Shown here piece by piece: positions 43,043 through 52,035 of a DNA stretch of 64,000 nt (positions within the stretch are counted from its first letter, which is position 1; every line of letters starts with the position of its first letter). Origin of the DNA: Defluviicoccus sp046348835. GTDB taxonomy: Bacteria; Pseudomonadota; Alphaproteobacteria; Rhodospirillales; Defluviicoccaceae. The stretch is taken from the NCBI GenBank assembly GCA_046348835.1, contig JAXMDM010000002.1, forward strand, positions 310,001 through 374,000, written 5' to 3'. Position numbers and translations under genes: made by a program. The notes below the pieces were generated by a model that was not told where the DNA came from, made no database searches, and saw only the letters and a list, made by a program, of their open reading frames with translations.

Positions 43043-43897
43043 TTAGACCGGGACGTTGTCGATCAGGCGGGTGCGGCCGAGCCAGGCGGCGGCCAGGACC
43101 CGCCCCGGCCGCGGCGGTCCCGCCCACGGCTCCAGCGTTGCCGCGTCCCGCACCTCCAGGTAGTCGACCCGGCGGAATCCTGCGGCCAGCAGATCGTTCG
43201 CCGCCTCGACCGCGCTCGCGCTGGGATCGGCCCCCGCCGCCGCATCGGCCGCCAGCCGTCGCAGCGTCGCCTGCAGGGCCGGCGCGATGCCCCGTTCTTC
43301 GGCGGACAGGTAGGCATTGCGCGACGACAGGGCGAGGCCATCCCCTTCGCGGACCGTCGGCACCCCCTCGATGCGGATCGGCAGGAACAGATCGGCGACC
43401 ATCCGCCGGATCACCTGCAGCTGCTGGTAATCCTTCTCGCCGAAAACCGCCACATCCGGCATCACCTGGATGAAGAGTTTGCTGACCACGGTGGCGACGC
43501 CGGTAAAGAACCCCGGTCGGAAGCTGCCTTCGAGAATGTCGCCGAGGCCGGGTACCGATACCCGTGTTGCCGACGTGGGCGGATACATCTCATCGATCAT
43601 CGGCGCGAACAGCAGGTGGGCGCCCAGCTCGGAGAGCATTTTCGCGTCGCCGGCCAGGTCGCGGGGGTAGACGGCGAAGTCCTCCTGCGGCCCGAACTGG
43701 GTCGGGTTGACGAAAAGGCTGACGCAGGTGCGATCGGCGAGGCGCATCGCCATCCGCACCAGCTCCAGGTGACCGGCGTGGAGCGCCCCCATGGTTGGCA
43801 CCAGGGCCACCGTCAGGCCCACCCGCCGCCAGCCGTGGATGGCTTCACGCAATGCACTGACGCTCTCGACGATGGGGATGCTGATCGGTTCGGCCAT
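43043..43897 (-). CDS. panC: Pantothenate synthetase
   Basis: A 284-residue enzyme that joins pantoate and beta-alanine using ATP to make pantothenate (vitamin B5, coenzyme A precursor). VALVPTMGALHAGHLELVRM carries the HxGH nucleotide motif, SLFVNPTQFGPQEDFAVYPR binds pantoate, and VAVFGEKDYQQLQVIRRMV and LALSSRNAYLSAEERG complete the active site. It lies 20 bases downstream of panB on the same strand, the usual pairing. Confidence 0.96.
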   Translation of the reverse strand: MAEPISIPIVESVSALREAIHGWRRVGLTVALVPTMGALHAGHLELVRMAMRLADRTCVSLFVNPTQFGPQEDFAVYPRDLAGDAKMLSELGAHLLFAPMIDEMYPPTSATRVSVPGLGDILEGSFRPGFFTGVATVVSKLFIQVMPDVAVFGEKDYQQLQVIRRMVADLFLPIRIEGVPTVREGDGLALSSRNAYLSAEERGIAPALQATLRRLAADAAAGADPSASAVEAANDLLAAGFRRVDYLEVRDAATLEPWAGPPRPGRVLAAAWLGRTRLIDNVPV

Positions 43898-43917
43898 GAC
43901 TTCGCCGCCGCGGCCGG

Positions 43918-44751
43918 TCAGCGGCTTTTCGGCGGCTTCACGCCGAAGCAGTGCTCGAGGCCGGGGAAGCGGCGGGCGCGGACGTCATCGGCGTAGAGAC
44001 GGCCGGCCTCGCGGATGCCGTCGCCGAGCTCGGCGTAGCGGCGGACGAACTTCGGCTTAAAGTCGGAGAACAGGCCGACCATGTCCTCGGTCACCAGGAT
44101 TTGGCCGTCGCAGGCGGGAGAAGCGCCGATGCCGATGGTCGGCACCGGAACCGCTTCGGTGATGGCCCGGGCCACCGGTTCGACCGTACCCTCGATGACG
44201 ATGGCGAACGCGCCGGCGTCGCTGATTTCCTTGGCGTCCTCGATGATGTCGTCGGCCTCCCGCTCCTCCCGGCCCAGCGACTTGAAGCCGCCGGCGGTGT
44301 TCACCGACTGCGGCAGCAGTCCCACATGGCCCAGCACCGGAATGCCGCGGGCGACGAGGAAGGCGACCGTCTCCGCCATCTCGACCCCGCCTTCGAGTTT
44401 GACCCCGGCGCAACCCACCTCCTTCATCACCCGGGCGGCGTTGCGGAAGGCGTCCTCCTTCGACTCCTGATAGGTGGCGAAGGGCAGGTCGACGATGACG
44501 CACGCCTTGGTCGAGCCGCGCATCACCGCCTGGCCGTGGGCGATCATCATGTCGAGGGTGACGCCAAGGGTGCTGTCCATGCCGTAGAGCACCATCCCCA
44601 GCGAATCGCCGACGAGGAGCAGGTCGACGTTGTCGTCCAGCAGCACCGCCGTCAACGAGGTGTAGGCGGTGAGGCAGACGATCGGCGCCTGTCCCTTCAT
44701 CGCCCGGATTTGCGGCGTGGTGGTCCGCTTTCTTCGATCGGCAACGCTCAA
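43918..44751 (-). CDS. panB: 3-methyl-2-oxobutanoate hydroxymethyltransferase
   Basis: A 277-residue first enzyme of pantothenate synthesis; it adds a hydroxymethyl group from methylenetetrahydrofolate to alpha-ketoisovalerate. IVCLTAYTSLTAVLLDDNVD, LLLVGDSLGMVLYGMDST, GCAGVKLEGGVEMAETV and PVLGHVGLLPQSVNTAGGFK are the diagnostic blocks with the metal Asp and Glu residues. It is the first gene of a panBC operon. Confidence 0.96.
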   Translation of the reverse strand: MSVADRRKRTTTPQIRAMKGQAPIVCLTAYTSLTAVLLDDNVDLLLVGDSLGMVLYGMDSTLGVTLDMMIAHGQAVMRGSTKACVIVDLPFATYQESKEDAFRNAARVMKEVGCAGVKLEGGVEMAETVAFLVARGIPVLGHVGLLPQSVNTAGGFKSLGREEREADDIIEDAKEISDAGAFAIVIEGTVEPVARAITEAVPVPTIGIGASPACDGQILVTEDMVGLFSDFKPKFVRRYAELGDGIREAGRLYADDVRARRFPGLEHCFGVKPPKSR

Positions 44752-44892
44752 CGCTTGTCCACTCCCGTAAGCGAACGCGACTTCTAGTCTGCTTTCGCCG
44801 GCGGGAAAAGCGGCTTTCGCTGCGCCCGGCGCGCATTGCGGCTAGCGGGTAAGCCTGATAGGAGAGCGGGCATCACGCGTACGGGTCGGGTA

Positions 44893-46089
44893 ATGATGAC
44901 GGCCGGCGAAGGGGGCGATGCGGAAGACGGCGGGGCGGCCGCCAAGGCCGAGCCGGCGCCGACGGTCCGTTCGGGCGGCATCCTTGCCGCGCAGGATCTG
45001 CGGGCGCTGATCGCCCAGGGCGACATCGATGCCGACGCCGCCATCGGCGAAGAGCAGGTGCAACCGGCGAGCCTCGATCTCCGCCTGGCCGATCACGCCT
45101 ATCGGGTCCGCGCCAGCTTTCTGCCGGGGCCCGGCGCGACCGTTGCCGAGCGGCTGGACGCCTTCGCCATGCACCGGTTCGACCTCGGCGACGGTGCGGT
45201 GCTGGAAAAGGGCTGCGTCTACATCGTGCCGCTGCAGGAGCGGCTGGCGCTCAAGGCCCGCATTGCCGGCATCGCCAACCCGAAAAGCTCCACCGGTCGC
45301 CTCGACGTGTTCACCCGACTGATCACCGACCGTTCGGCGGTATTCGATCAGGTGGCGCATGGCTACCGCGGCGGTCTCTTCGCCGAGATCAGCCCGCGCA
45401 CCTTTTCCGTCGTCGTCCGCCGCGGCTCCTGCCTCAACCAGCTTCGGCTGCGGCGGGGGGCGCCGTCCGGCAGCGATGCCGCGATCCGTCGCCTGCAGGA
45501 TGAGGTCGGCCTGATCGATGCGGGGCGCGGCGCGGCCGATATCGCCGACGGCATCGCCGTGACCGTCGATCTCGCCGGCCACGCGGCGGGCGCCGTCGGC
45601 GGTGGGGGAGGGGAGAGGCCCACGGTGGGGTGGCGGGCGCGCCATCATACGGCGCTGATCGATTTCGGCCGCATCGGTCATTACGACCCGCTTGAGTACT
45701 GGGAGCCGGTGCACGCCGACGGCAACGGTACGTTGATCCTCAATCCGGGCGACTTTTATATCCTGGCCTCCAAGGAAACGGTGACGGTGCCGCCCGACCA
45801 TGCGGCGGAGATGCGACCGTACGACACCCGGGTCGGGGAGTTCCGGGTGCACTACGCCGGCTTCTTCGATCCCGGCTTCGGCCACGCCGGCAGCAACGGA
45901 ACGGGCTCGCGGGCGGTCCTGGAGATCCGCTCCTTCGAGGTCCCGTTCGTGCTCCGCGATGGGCAATTGGTGGGCCGCCTGGTCTACGAGCGACTCACCC
46001 AGGCGCCGGACAAGCTTTACGGCAGCGGCATCGGCTCCTCGTACCAGCGGCAGGGGCTGGCACTGGCCAAGCAGTTCCGGCGCGGATAG
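44893..46089 (+). CDS. dcd: dCTP deaminase, long alphaproteobacterial form
   Basis: About 398 residues, roughly twice the usual dCTP deaminase, as in the 2'-deoxycytidine 5'-triphosphate deaminase family of alphaproteobacteria. The first half carries VQPASLDLRLADHAYRVRAS and IANPKSSTGRLDVFTRLITD with the conserved SS-R motif; the second half repeats the fold with DPLEYWEPVHADGNGTLILN, FYILASKETVTVPPDHAAEM, and HAGSNGTGSRAVLEIRSFEV. It makes dUTP from dCTP for thymidylate synthesis. The N-terminal 40 residues are low complexity; ATG 44893 or 44896 is likely. It is divergent from panB. Confidence 0.88.
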   Translation: MMTAGEGGDAEDGGAAAKAEPAPTVRSGGILAAQDLRALIAQGDIDADAAIGEEQVQPASLDLRLADHAYRVRASFLPGPGATVAERLDAFAMHRFDLGDGAVLEKGCVYIVPLQERLALKARIAGIANPKSSTGRLDVFTRLITDRSAVFDQVAHGYRGGLFAEISPRTFSVVVRRGSCLNQLRLRRGAPSGSDAAIRRLQDEVGLIDAGRGAADIADGIAVTVDLAGHAAGAVGGGGGERPTVGWRARHHTALIDFGRIGHYDPLEYWEPVHADGNGTLILNPGDFYILASKETVTVPPDHAAEMRPYDTRVGEFRVHYAGFFDPGFGHAGSNGTGSRAVLEIRSFEVPFVLRDGQLVGRLVYERLTQAPDKLYGSGIGSSYQRQGLALAKQFRRG

Positions 46090-46093
46090 ACCG

Positions 46094-46306
46094 CTATTCC
46101 CCCGGCTTAGACGCCGGGGGGGAGGGCGACGGCGGGTCGGCGGCGTGGTCGCGGGGGGGGAGCGGGGCGTCGTCCTCGAACAGGATGCGGTTGGCGGCGC
46201 CGTCGAGATCGTCGAACTGCCCGGATCGCAACGCCCAGAGGAAGGCGACCAGGCCGAGCAGGCCCAAAAACAGCGCGATCGGGATCAGGTACAAGATGAT
46301 GTCCAA
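46094..46306 (-). CDS. ccoS: cbb3-type cytochrome oxidase assembly protein CcoS
   Basis: A 70-residue protein with one N-terminal membrane helix (IILYLIPIALFLGLLGLVAF) followed by the conserved LWALRSGQFDDLDGAANRIL and FEDD. CcoS is needed to insert cofactors into the cbb3 oxidase. It ends the cco cluster, directly downstream of ccoI (2-base gap), and is convergent with dcd. Confidence 0.93.
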   Translation of the reverse strand: MDIILYLIPIALFLGLLGLVAFLWALRSGQFDDLDGAANRILFEDDAPLPPRDHAADPPSPSPPASKPGE

Positions 46307-46308
46307 CG

Positions 46309-48813
46309 CTAGCTCCGCACCCGGTTGAGGCGAAGGGCATTCATGATGACGACCAAGGAAGAGGTGGACATGGCGATCGCCGCCACCAGCGGGGTAACCA
46401 GGCCCAGCACCGCCAGCGGCACGGTCACCGCATTGTAGGCGAACGCGAGGATCAGGTTCTGCCGCGACAGGCGTCCGGCGGCGATCGCCACGTCCAGCGT
46501 TTCCGCCACCGGGGCGAGGCGGTCGCCCTGGAAAACGACATCCGCCGCGGTCTGACTGACGTCGGCAGCGGACGTCGGCGACATGGAGGCGAAGGCGGCG
46601 GCGAGGGCGGGCGCATCATTAAGGCCGTCGCCGACCATCAGCACCCGCCGTCCGGCCCGCCCCAAGTCGGTAATCGCCGCGACCTTGTCGGCCGGCATCA
46701 GTTGCGCCCGCCAATCGGCAAGGGCCAGGGCTTGCGCCGTTTGCGCGACGACCGACGCCCGATCGCCGGAGAGCAGGACGAGCCGCCTGCCGCTCGCCCT
46801 GAACCAGGCGATCACCGAGCCGGCATCTGCGCGCAGGCGGTCGGCAAAGCGGAACCGGACCGGTGCGCGCCCGGGCTCGGTGAACCACAGTTCCGACGCC
46901 GCCGCGTCGTCGCCATCGTCGCCGTTGTCATCGTCGCCATCGGGGGACGTGGCGGCAGCGGCAAATCCCCGCCGTCCGAGCCGGCTGATCCCGTCTCCGG
47001 TTTCAGCCTGCAGGCCCTGGCCGGGAACCTCGCCAACCGCATCAACCGGGACCACCGCCAGGCCGGCCCGCTGGCGGGCACGGACCAGCGCGCGCGCCAG
47101 GGGATGCCGGCTGTGGCTGGCAATGGCCGCGGCGCGGGCAAGGACGGCGGCCGGGACGGCGCCAGGGTCGAGGAGTTGCGGTCGACCTTCGGTCAGGGTG
47201 CCCGTTTTGTCGAAGACAACGGTATCGATGGCGGCGATGCGTTCCAGCGCCGTGCCCGACTTGACCAGGATGCCGCGGCGGAGGAGGCGACCGACGGCGA
47301 GGACCTGGACCACCGGAACCGCCAGCGCCAGGGCGCAGGGGCAGGTGATGATCAGCACCGCCACGGCGTGGAGCAAGGCCGTCTGCCAGGGGACGCCCCA
47401 GGAGACACCCAACGGGAGGGCGGTGACCTGCCACCAGCCGAGAAAGGTCAGCAGCGCCGTGGCATGGACGAAGGGAGTGTAGGCGCGGGCGATGCGATCG
47501 GCGATGATGACGTAGCGGCTGCGACGCTGCTCCGCCGCTTCGACCAGGCGGGAGATTTCGGCGAGCAGCGTCGCCTCGCCGACGGCGCCGACGGTGATCC
47601 GGATCGGCGCGGTAAGGTTGAGGGTGCCGGCGAAGACCCGGGTTCCCGGCCCGGCCGGCTTCGGCGTCGATTCGCCGTCGATCAGGCTGCTGTCGAGGTT
47701 GGTTTCGCCGGCGGTCACTCGGCCGTCGACGGGAATGCGCTCGCCGGCGGCGACCAGAACCCGGGCCCCGGGCCGGACCGCCGCCGGGGCGACGATCTGG
47801 GTCGTCCCGTCGTCGGCGACGACGGTCACCGCGCGCGCGTTCAGCATCATCAATTGCCCCGCCGACGAGCGGGCGCGGCCGCGGGCGCGGCGGTCCAGGT
47901 AGCGGCCGATGAGGAGGAAGAACAAAAGGCCGACGGCGGATTCGAAATAGGCATGCTCGGCGCCACGGATCGTCTCGTGCAGGCTCATCGCCGAGGCCAG
48001 AATGACGCCGAGGGAAATGGGCACATCCATGTTGGTGTGGCCGCGGCGCAGCGCTGCCAGCGCCGGCCGGAAGAACGCCCGACCGGCATAGGCGATCGCC
48101 GGCAGGGCGATCAGCGCCGACAGCCAGTGCATCAGCGTCCTGGTCGCCGGCCCCATGTCTCCGTGCCCCGCCCAGACCGCGATCGACAACAACATGACGT
48201 TGCCGAAGGCGAACCCGGCCACCGCCATTGCCCGCAGCAGGAAGCGCTCCTGCTCCGCTTCGGCCCCGGCAAGAAGTCGCGCATCGAACGGGACGAAGCG
48301 GTAACCGAGGCGGCGCACGGGATCGAGGATCGCGACCGGATCCGCCTCGGCGGGTCGCCAGGACAAACTCAGCCGACGGGAAGTCATGTTGACCCGAACG
48401 CGGACCACCCCCGGCTGTCTGGCTAACACCGATTCGATCAGCCAGACGCAGGCGGCGCAATGCAGTCCCTCCACCACCAGGTCTATGCTGGCGGTAGCGT
48501 CCCCATCGGTGCGGATAAAGGCGGCGAAATCCAAGACCTCTGCGGCATCGGCCTCCGGTTTCAGCGCCGGCTGGGACGGGTCGATGCTCCGCCGCCGGTA
48601 ATAGGCGTCGAGGCCGAGGTCGTGGACGAGGCCATAGGCTCCGGCGCAACCGCTGCAGCAGAACAACGCCCCGCCGACGACGTTCTGGCCGCAGTGCCGA
48701 CACAGGCCAACCGGCTCCGCATTGATGTCGGCGACGCCACCGCTATTCACTTCCATGGCGTCCGACGGCACCAGGACGTCGCCGTCCTCCCGTTGGCGCC
48801 CAACCCCGCTCAT
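46309..48813 (-). CDS. ccoI: Copper-type P-ATPase CcoI/FixI
   Basis: About 834 residues. An N-terminal cysteine-rich zinc-ribbon-like segment (CRHCGQNVVGGALFCCSGC) and a heavy-metal-associated domain with CAACVWL precede eight membrane helices. The metal-binding TCPCALALAVP, phosphorylation loop DKTGTLTEGRP and hinge GDGLNDAPAL are intact. It exports copper to the periplasm for assembly of the cbb3 CuB site. The frame is open upstream into ccoH; ATG 48813 is chosen because it follows the ccoH stop by 13 bases and gives the family N-terminus. Codes between ccoH and ccoS in the standard ccoGHIS order. Confidence 0.95.
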   Translation of the reverse strand: MSGVGRQREDGDVLVPSDAMEVNSGGVADINAEPVGLCRHCGQNVVGGALFCCSGCAGAYGLVHDLGLDAYYRRRSIDPSQPALKPEADAAEVLDFAAFIRTDGDATASIDLVVEGLHCAACVWLIESVLARQPGVVRVRVNMTSRRLSLSWRPAEADPVAILDPVRRLGYRFVPFDARLLAGAEAEQERFLLRAMAVAGFAFGNVMLLSIAVWAGHGDMGPATRTLMHWLSALIALPAIAYAGRAFFRPALAALRRGHTNMDVPISLGVILASAMSLHETIRGAEHAYFESAVGLLFFLLIGRYLDRRARGRARSSAGQLMMLNARAVTVVADDGTTQIVAPAAVRPGARVLVAAGERIPVDGRVTAGETNLDSSLIDGESTPKPAGPGTRVFAGTLNLTAPIRITVGAVGEATLLAEISRLVEAAEQRRSRYVIIADRIARAYTPFVHATALLTFLGWWQVTALPLGVSWGVPWQTALLHAVAVLIITCPCALALAVPVVQVLAVGRLLRRGILVKSGTALERIAAIDTVVFDKTGTLTEGRPQLLDPGAVPAAVLARAAAIASHSRHPLARALVRARQRAGLAVVPVDAVGEVPGQGLQAETGDGISRLGRRGFAAAATSPDGDDDNGDDGDDAAASELWFTEPGRAPVRFRFADRLRADAGSVIAWFRASGRRLVLLSGDRASVVAQTAQALALADWRAQLMPADKVAAITDLGRAGRRVLMVGDGLNDAPALAAAFASMSPTSAADVSQTAADVVFQGDRLAPVAETLDVAIAAGRLSRQNLILAFAYNAVTVPLAVLGLVTPLVAAIAMSTSSLVVIMNALRLNRVRS

Positions 48814-48826
48814 GGCGGAGGGGATC

Positions 48827-49411
48827 TCACTGGAGGACGATGCGGCGGGTGCGCTGGAACGTCTCGTCGCCGCGGCGGGCTTGGATATGCAGGTCCCACT
48901 GGCCCCCGGCCAGCGGCGTCTCCAGCGTTCCCCGGTAGAGGCCTCCGCCTTTTTCCTCCAGCAGCAGCGCGACCTCTTGGCCTTCGCCCAAAGGTCGGAC
49001 GAGGAGGACATGGACGTCCATGCGGCCCAGCGGCTGACCCGCCCGGTCGGCGAAGCGTGCGGTGACGGTGAAGTCGCCCGCCGACACCGCCGTCGATGTG
49101 CCACTCAGGCTTGTGCTCCCATCACCGCTCGGCAGGGGCACCGCGCCAATGGTGAGATCCGCCCGCCACCCGCGGGCGTCCTGCGCCTCGGCGGCGGCGA
49201 TGGTTTGGTTGTAGGCGAGTCCCTGGCGATAGGCGTCTTCGGCCGTCAGTCCGGGAAAGGTGCTGATCGCGTAGACAACGAGGACGACGTTGACGGCGAT
49301 GACGATCAGCATTCCGGCGACGAAGATCCACGGGTACCACCACCCGGGCGCTTTGGACCCTCTCGCCGTGGTCCCCGGACGGGGATTATGGGCCGTTAAA
49401 GATGGTTGCAT
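48827..49411 (-). CDS. ccoH: Cytochrome oxidase maturation protein CcoH/FixH
   Basis: A 194-residue membrane-anchored protein; a single N-terminal span (WWYPWIFVAGMLIVIAVNVV) is followed by FPGLTAEDAYRQGLAYNQTI, the FixH signature, and a periplasmic Ig-like domain ending in QWDLHIQARRGDETFQRTRR. It helps assemble the cbb3 oxidase and interacts with CcoN. Its start lies within the end of ccoG (26-base overlap). Confidence 0.93.
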   Translation of the reverse strand: MQPSLTAHNPRPGTTARGSKAPGWWYPWIFVAGMLIVIAVNVVLVVYAISTFPGLTAEDAYRQGLAYNQTIAAAEAQDARGWRADLTIGAVPLPSGDGSTSLSGTSTAVSAGDFTVTARFADRAGQPLGRMDVHVLLVRPLGEGQEVALLLEEKGGGLYRGTLETPLAGGQWDLHIQARRGDETFQRTRRIVLQ

Positions 49412-50915
49412 GGTTCAACATCTGCCGCGTAGCGAGGTCGGTAAGGACAAAGTGGAAATCGGTTCTCTCGCCGGCAAGGCTGGTCGGGGGCGCTTTCACG
49501 AACACCCGGAAGGTGCCCACGTCGTCCGGCGATACCGTGAGTTCGACCGAGGTGGATGGCTGGGCCTGGATGCCGGTGACGGTGATCTCGCTGCCCGGCA
49601 AACCTTCGGTCGCGAGGAGGAACGTCTTTGTCTCTCGCGCCATGTTGAGGATCTTGAGGGTGTACCCATTGCGGTAAGACCCGTCGGAGAGTTTGACGAA
49701 GAGTGGCTGTCGGTCCGGAAGGACGTTCACTTCCAGGCGAGAGCGGGTTGCGAGGGTAAAGACCATGACCGACGCGACAACCGCCAGCAGGGCCACATAA
49801 GCGATGGTCCGCACCCGGAGCAGCCGCGTCCGGGTGGAATCGCCCCGCGCCCGGGCGAGCTGATTATTGATCGAATCGTAGGTGATCAGTTCCGGCGGAC
49901 GGCCGAACCTGGCCATCACCGAATTGCAGGCGTCGACGCACAGGGCGCAGCCGATGCACGCCATCTGCTGCCCCTTGCGGATGTCGACGCCGGTGGGGCA
50001 CACCTGCCAGCACATCCCGCAGTCGACGCAATCCCCCTTGCCGGCGGCGACGGCTTCCCCCTTCCGCGCCGGTGCCCGCGGCTCTCCCCGCCATTCCTCG
50101 TAGGTGACGATGAAGGAGTCCTCGTCGAACATGGCGCCCTGGAAGCGCGGCCACGGGCACATGTAGATGCACACCTGCTCCCGCGCCCACCCGGCGAGGA
50201 CATAGGTGGTCATGGTGAACAGGCCGATGAAGCCGTAGACGGCCGTCGATGCCTGGCCGGTGAAGAACTCGCGGACGACGGTGGGGGCGTCGTTGAAGTA
50301 CATGATCCAGGCGCCACCGGTGGCGAGCGCGATGAGCAGCCAAGCGAGGTGCTTGGTGACCTTCTTCCAGGCCTTGTCGAAGGTCAGCGGGCCCTTGTCC
50401 AGTCGGATGCGGGCGTTGCGGTCGCCTTCGATCTTGCGCTCGACCCACATGAACAGGTCGGTCCACACCGTCTGCGGGCAGGTGAAGCCGCACCAGACGC
50501 GACCGAACAAGGCGGTGACCAGGAACAGGCCGATGGCGCCCAGGATCAGCAGTCCGGTCAGGTAGTAGACTTCCTGCGGCCAGATCTCGATGCCGAAGAA
50601 GTAGGCGCGGCGGCCGGGCATATCGACCAGCAACGCCTGATCGGGGGCGCCCGGCCCCCTGTCCCAGCGCAGCCACGGGGCCAGGTAGTAGAGGCCGAGG
50701 AGGACCGTCAGCACCCACCACTTGATCCGCCGCCAGAAGCCCTGGACGCTGCGTGGCTGGACCTTGATGTGCTCGGCATAGAGCCGCCCGGTATCACCCG
50801 GCGCTGGACCGTCGCCGCCGGTCGGAGCCTTCGGCGGTGGGCGGCGCCGGGTTGGCAGGGTCGGCACCGCCGGCGAGGCGTCGATTGCCGGCGCGGAGGG
50901 CTCCGCAGATGTCAT
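49386..50915 (-). CDS. ccoG: Cytochrome oxidase accessory protein CcoG/FixG
   Basis: A 509-residue membrane protein with four to five helices and two [4Fe-4S] clusters: CVDCGMCWQVCPTG and CIGCALCVDACNSVM, followed by a C-terminal Ig-like periplasmic domain. VWCGFTCPQTVWTDLFMWVE and CMCP-type YMCPWPRFQGAMFDEDSFIV are further family blocks. CcoG has been shown in related bacteria to act in copper reduction for the cbb3 oxidase. It is first of the maturation genes, 89 bases downstream of ccoP. Confidence 0.96.
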   Translation of the reverse strand: MTSAEPSAPAIDASPAVPTLPTRRRPPPKAPTGGDGPAPGDTGRLYAEHIKVQPRSVQGFWRRIKWWVLTVLLGLYYLAPWLRWDRGPGAPDQALLVDMPGRRAYFFGIEIWPQEVYYLTGLLILGAIGLFLVTALFGRVWCGFTCPQTVWTDLFMWVERKIEGDRNARIRLDKGPLTFDKAWKKVTKHLAWLLIALATGGAWIMYFNDAPTVVREFFTGQASTAVYGFIGLFTMTTYVLAGWAREQVCIYMCPWPRFQGAMFDEDSFIVTYEEWRGEPRAPARKGEAVAAGKGDCVDCGMCWQVCPTGVDIRKGQQMACIGCALCVDACNSVMARFGRPPELITYDSINNQLARARGDSTRTRLLRVRTIAYVALLAVVASVMVFTLATRSRLEVNVLPDRQPLFVKLSDGSYRNGYTLKILNMARETKTFLLATEGLPGSEITVTGIQAQPSTSVELTVSPDDVGTFRVFVKAPPTSLAGERTDFHFVLTDLATRQMLNHATIFNGP

Positions 50916-51004
50916 GTCTCGTCCTACTTCGCCGCGCCGCTCTCGTCGACACGGTCGTCTTCGTTATGGCCCCCTGGGGATGGGTCAGCCGGCCGGGGCG
51001 GTTT

Positions 51005-51865
51005 TTACTCGCCCCCACCCAGCGAATGCACGTAGATCGCCGCCTGCTTGATCTCAGTCTCGCTGAGGCGCCCCTGCCAGGCGGGCATCACGCCCTGTTT
51101 CGGATGGGTGATCTGCTGGATGATGGCGTTCTTGTCGTTGCCGTAGAGCCAGATCTGGTCGGTGAGGTTGGGCGCACCCAGCTCGTGATTGCCCTTGCCG
51201 AGCTCGCCATGGCAGGCGGCACAGTTGTCGGCGAAGATGGCGGCGCCGGTGGCATCGTCGGCGCCGTGGCCGCCGAGGAAGAGCACATGCTGGGCGACCG
51301 CGGCGATCTGGTTGCGGTCGAGAAGGCCTTCGCCGTATGCGGGCATCTGCGACAGCCGCGCATCCGCATCGGTGGTATTTCGGATGCCGTGCTCGATCGT
51401 CGTGTGGATGGCCTCCAGTGAGCCGCCCCACAGCCAGTCGTCGTCGCCGAGGGCGGGAAAGCCGCCCGGCCGCCCCACCGCATTGGTTCCGTGGCAGGGG
51501 GCGCAATTGTTGGCGAAGACAACCCGACCGCCGGCGATGGCAATGGTCAGCAGGTCCGGATCGTTGGCGATTTGCTCCAGCGAGCTGTTGTTAATTTTCT
51601 CCCGCCAGACCGCCCGTTCCGCATCGAGCGCCGCCATTCTTTGGTTGAATTCCGCACGGGAGGAATAGCCGAGCAACCCGCGGGTATAGCCTGACAACGA
51701 CGGCCATGCCGGGTAGAGGATGCTGTAGATGATCGCCCAGACGATGGTCACATAGAACACATATAACCACCACTTGGGCAGCGGCGTGTTTAGCTCCTTG
51801 ATCCCATCCCACTCATGGCCGGTCGTCTCCGTACCTGTAATGGCATCGACGTCCTGTCTGGCCAT
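51005..51865 (-). CDS. ccoP: Cytochrome cbb3 oxidase diheme subunit CcoP
   Basis: A 286-residue cytochrome c subunit. One N-terminal membrane helix (LPKWWLYVFYVTIVWAIIYS) and the PAWPSLSGYTRGLLGYSSR segment precede two cytochrome c domains, with heme motifs CAPCH and CAACH near residues 123 and 213 and axial methionines in the MPAYGEGL and MPAWQGRL regions. It carries electrons from the bc1 complex or soluble cytochrome c to CcoO and CcoN. Confidence 0.96.
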   Translation of the reverse strand: MARQDVDAITGTETTGHEWDGIKELNTPLPKWWLYVFYVTIVWAIIYSILYPAWPSLSGYTRGLLGYSSRAEFNQRMAALDAERAVWREKINNSSLEQIANDPDLLTIAIAGGRVVFANNCAPCHGTNAVGRPGGFPALGDDDWLWGGSLEAIHTTIEHGIRNTTDADARLSQMPAYGEGLLDRNQIAAVAQHVLFLGGHGADDATGAAIFADNCAACHGELGKGNHELGAPNLTDQIWLYGNDKNAIIQQITHPKQGVMPAWQGRLSETEIKQAAIYVHSLGGGE

Positions 51866-51866
51866 T

Positions 51867-52025
51867 TTAACCTCCGTTTTTATCCTTGAACGGGATCTTG
51901 GCGTCTTCCTCGAAGCGCTTGCGGTTCTTTGGCCGGTACGCCCACCAGACGACGAGGCCGAACAGGATCATCAGCCAAACGACCCAGAGCGACCGGGCGA
52001 GTTCGAAGATATCTGTTAGGCTCAC
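51867..52025 (-). CDS. ccoQ: Cytochrome cbb3 oxidase small subunit CcoQ
   Basis: A 52-residue protein with a GTG start, read here directly from the sequence: an N-terminal ELARSLWVVWLMILFGLVVW membrane helix followed by WAYRPKNRKRFEEDAKIPF. The YRP-KKxFEEDAKIPF ending is the CcoQ (FixQ) hallmark. It stabilises the CcoP-CcoNO interaction. It lies between ccoO and ccoP with short gaps on both sides. Confidence 0.92.
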   Translation of the reverse strand: MSLTDIFELARSLWVVWLMILFGLVVWWAYRPKNRKRFEEDAKIPFKDKNGG

Positions 52026-52035
52026 CTCGGTCGTC

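Noticed and set aside
46702..48426. 574-codon plus-strand frame opposite ccoI
   Set aside because: Antisense to an intact P-type ATPase; translation is low complexity.
49290..51035. Very long plus-strand open frame opposite ccoG and ccoH
   Set aside because: It is antisense to two well-recognised genes; its translation is Gly/Asp/Arg-rich without any domain, a common by-product of high-GC codon use.
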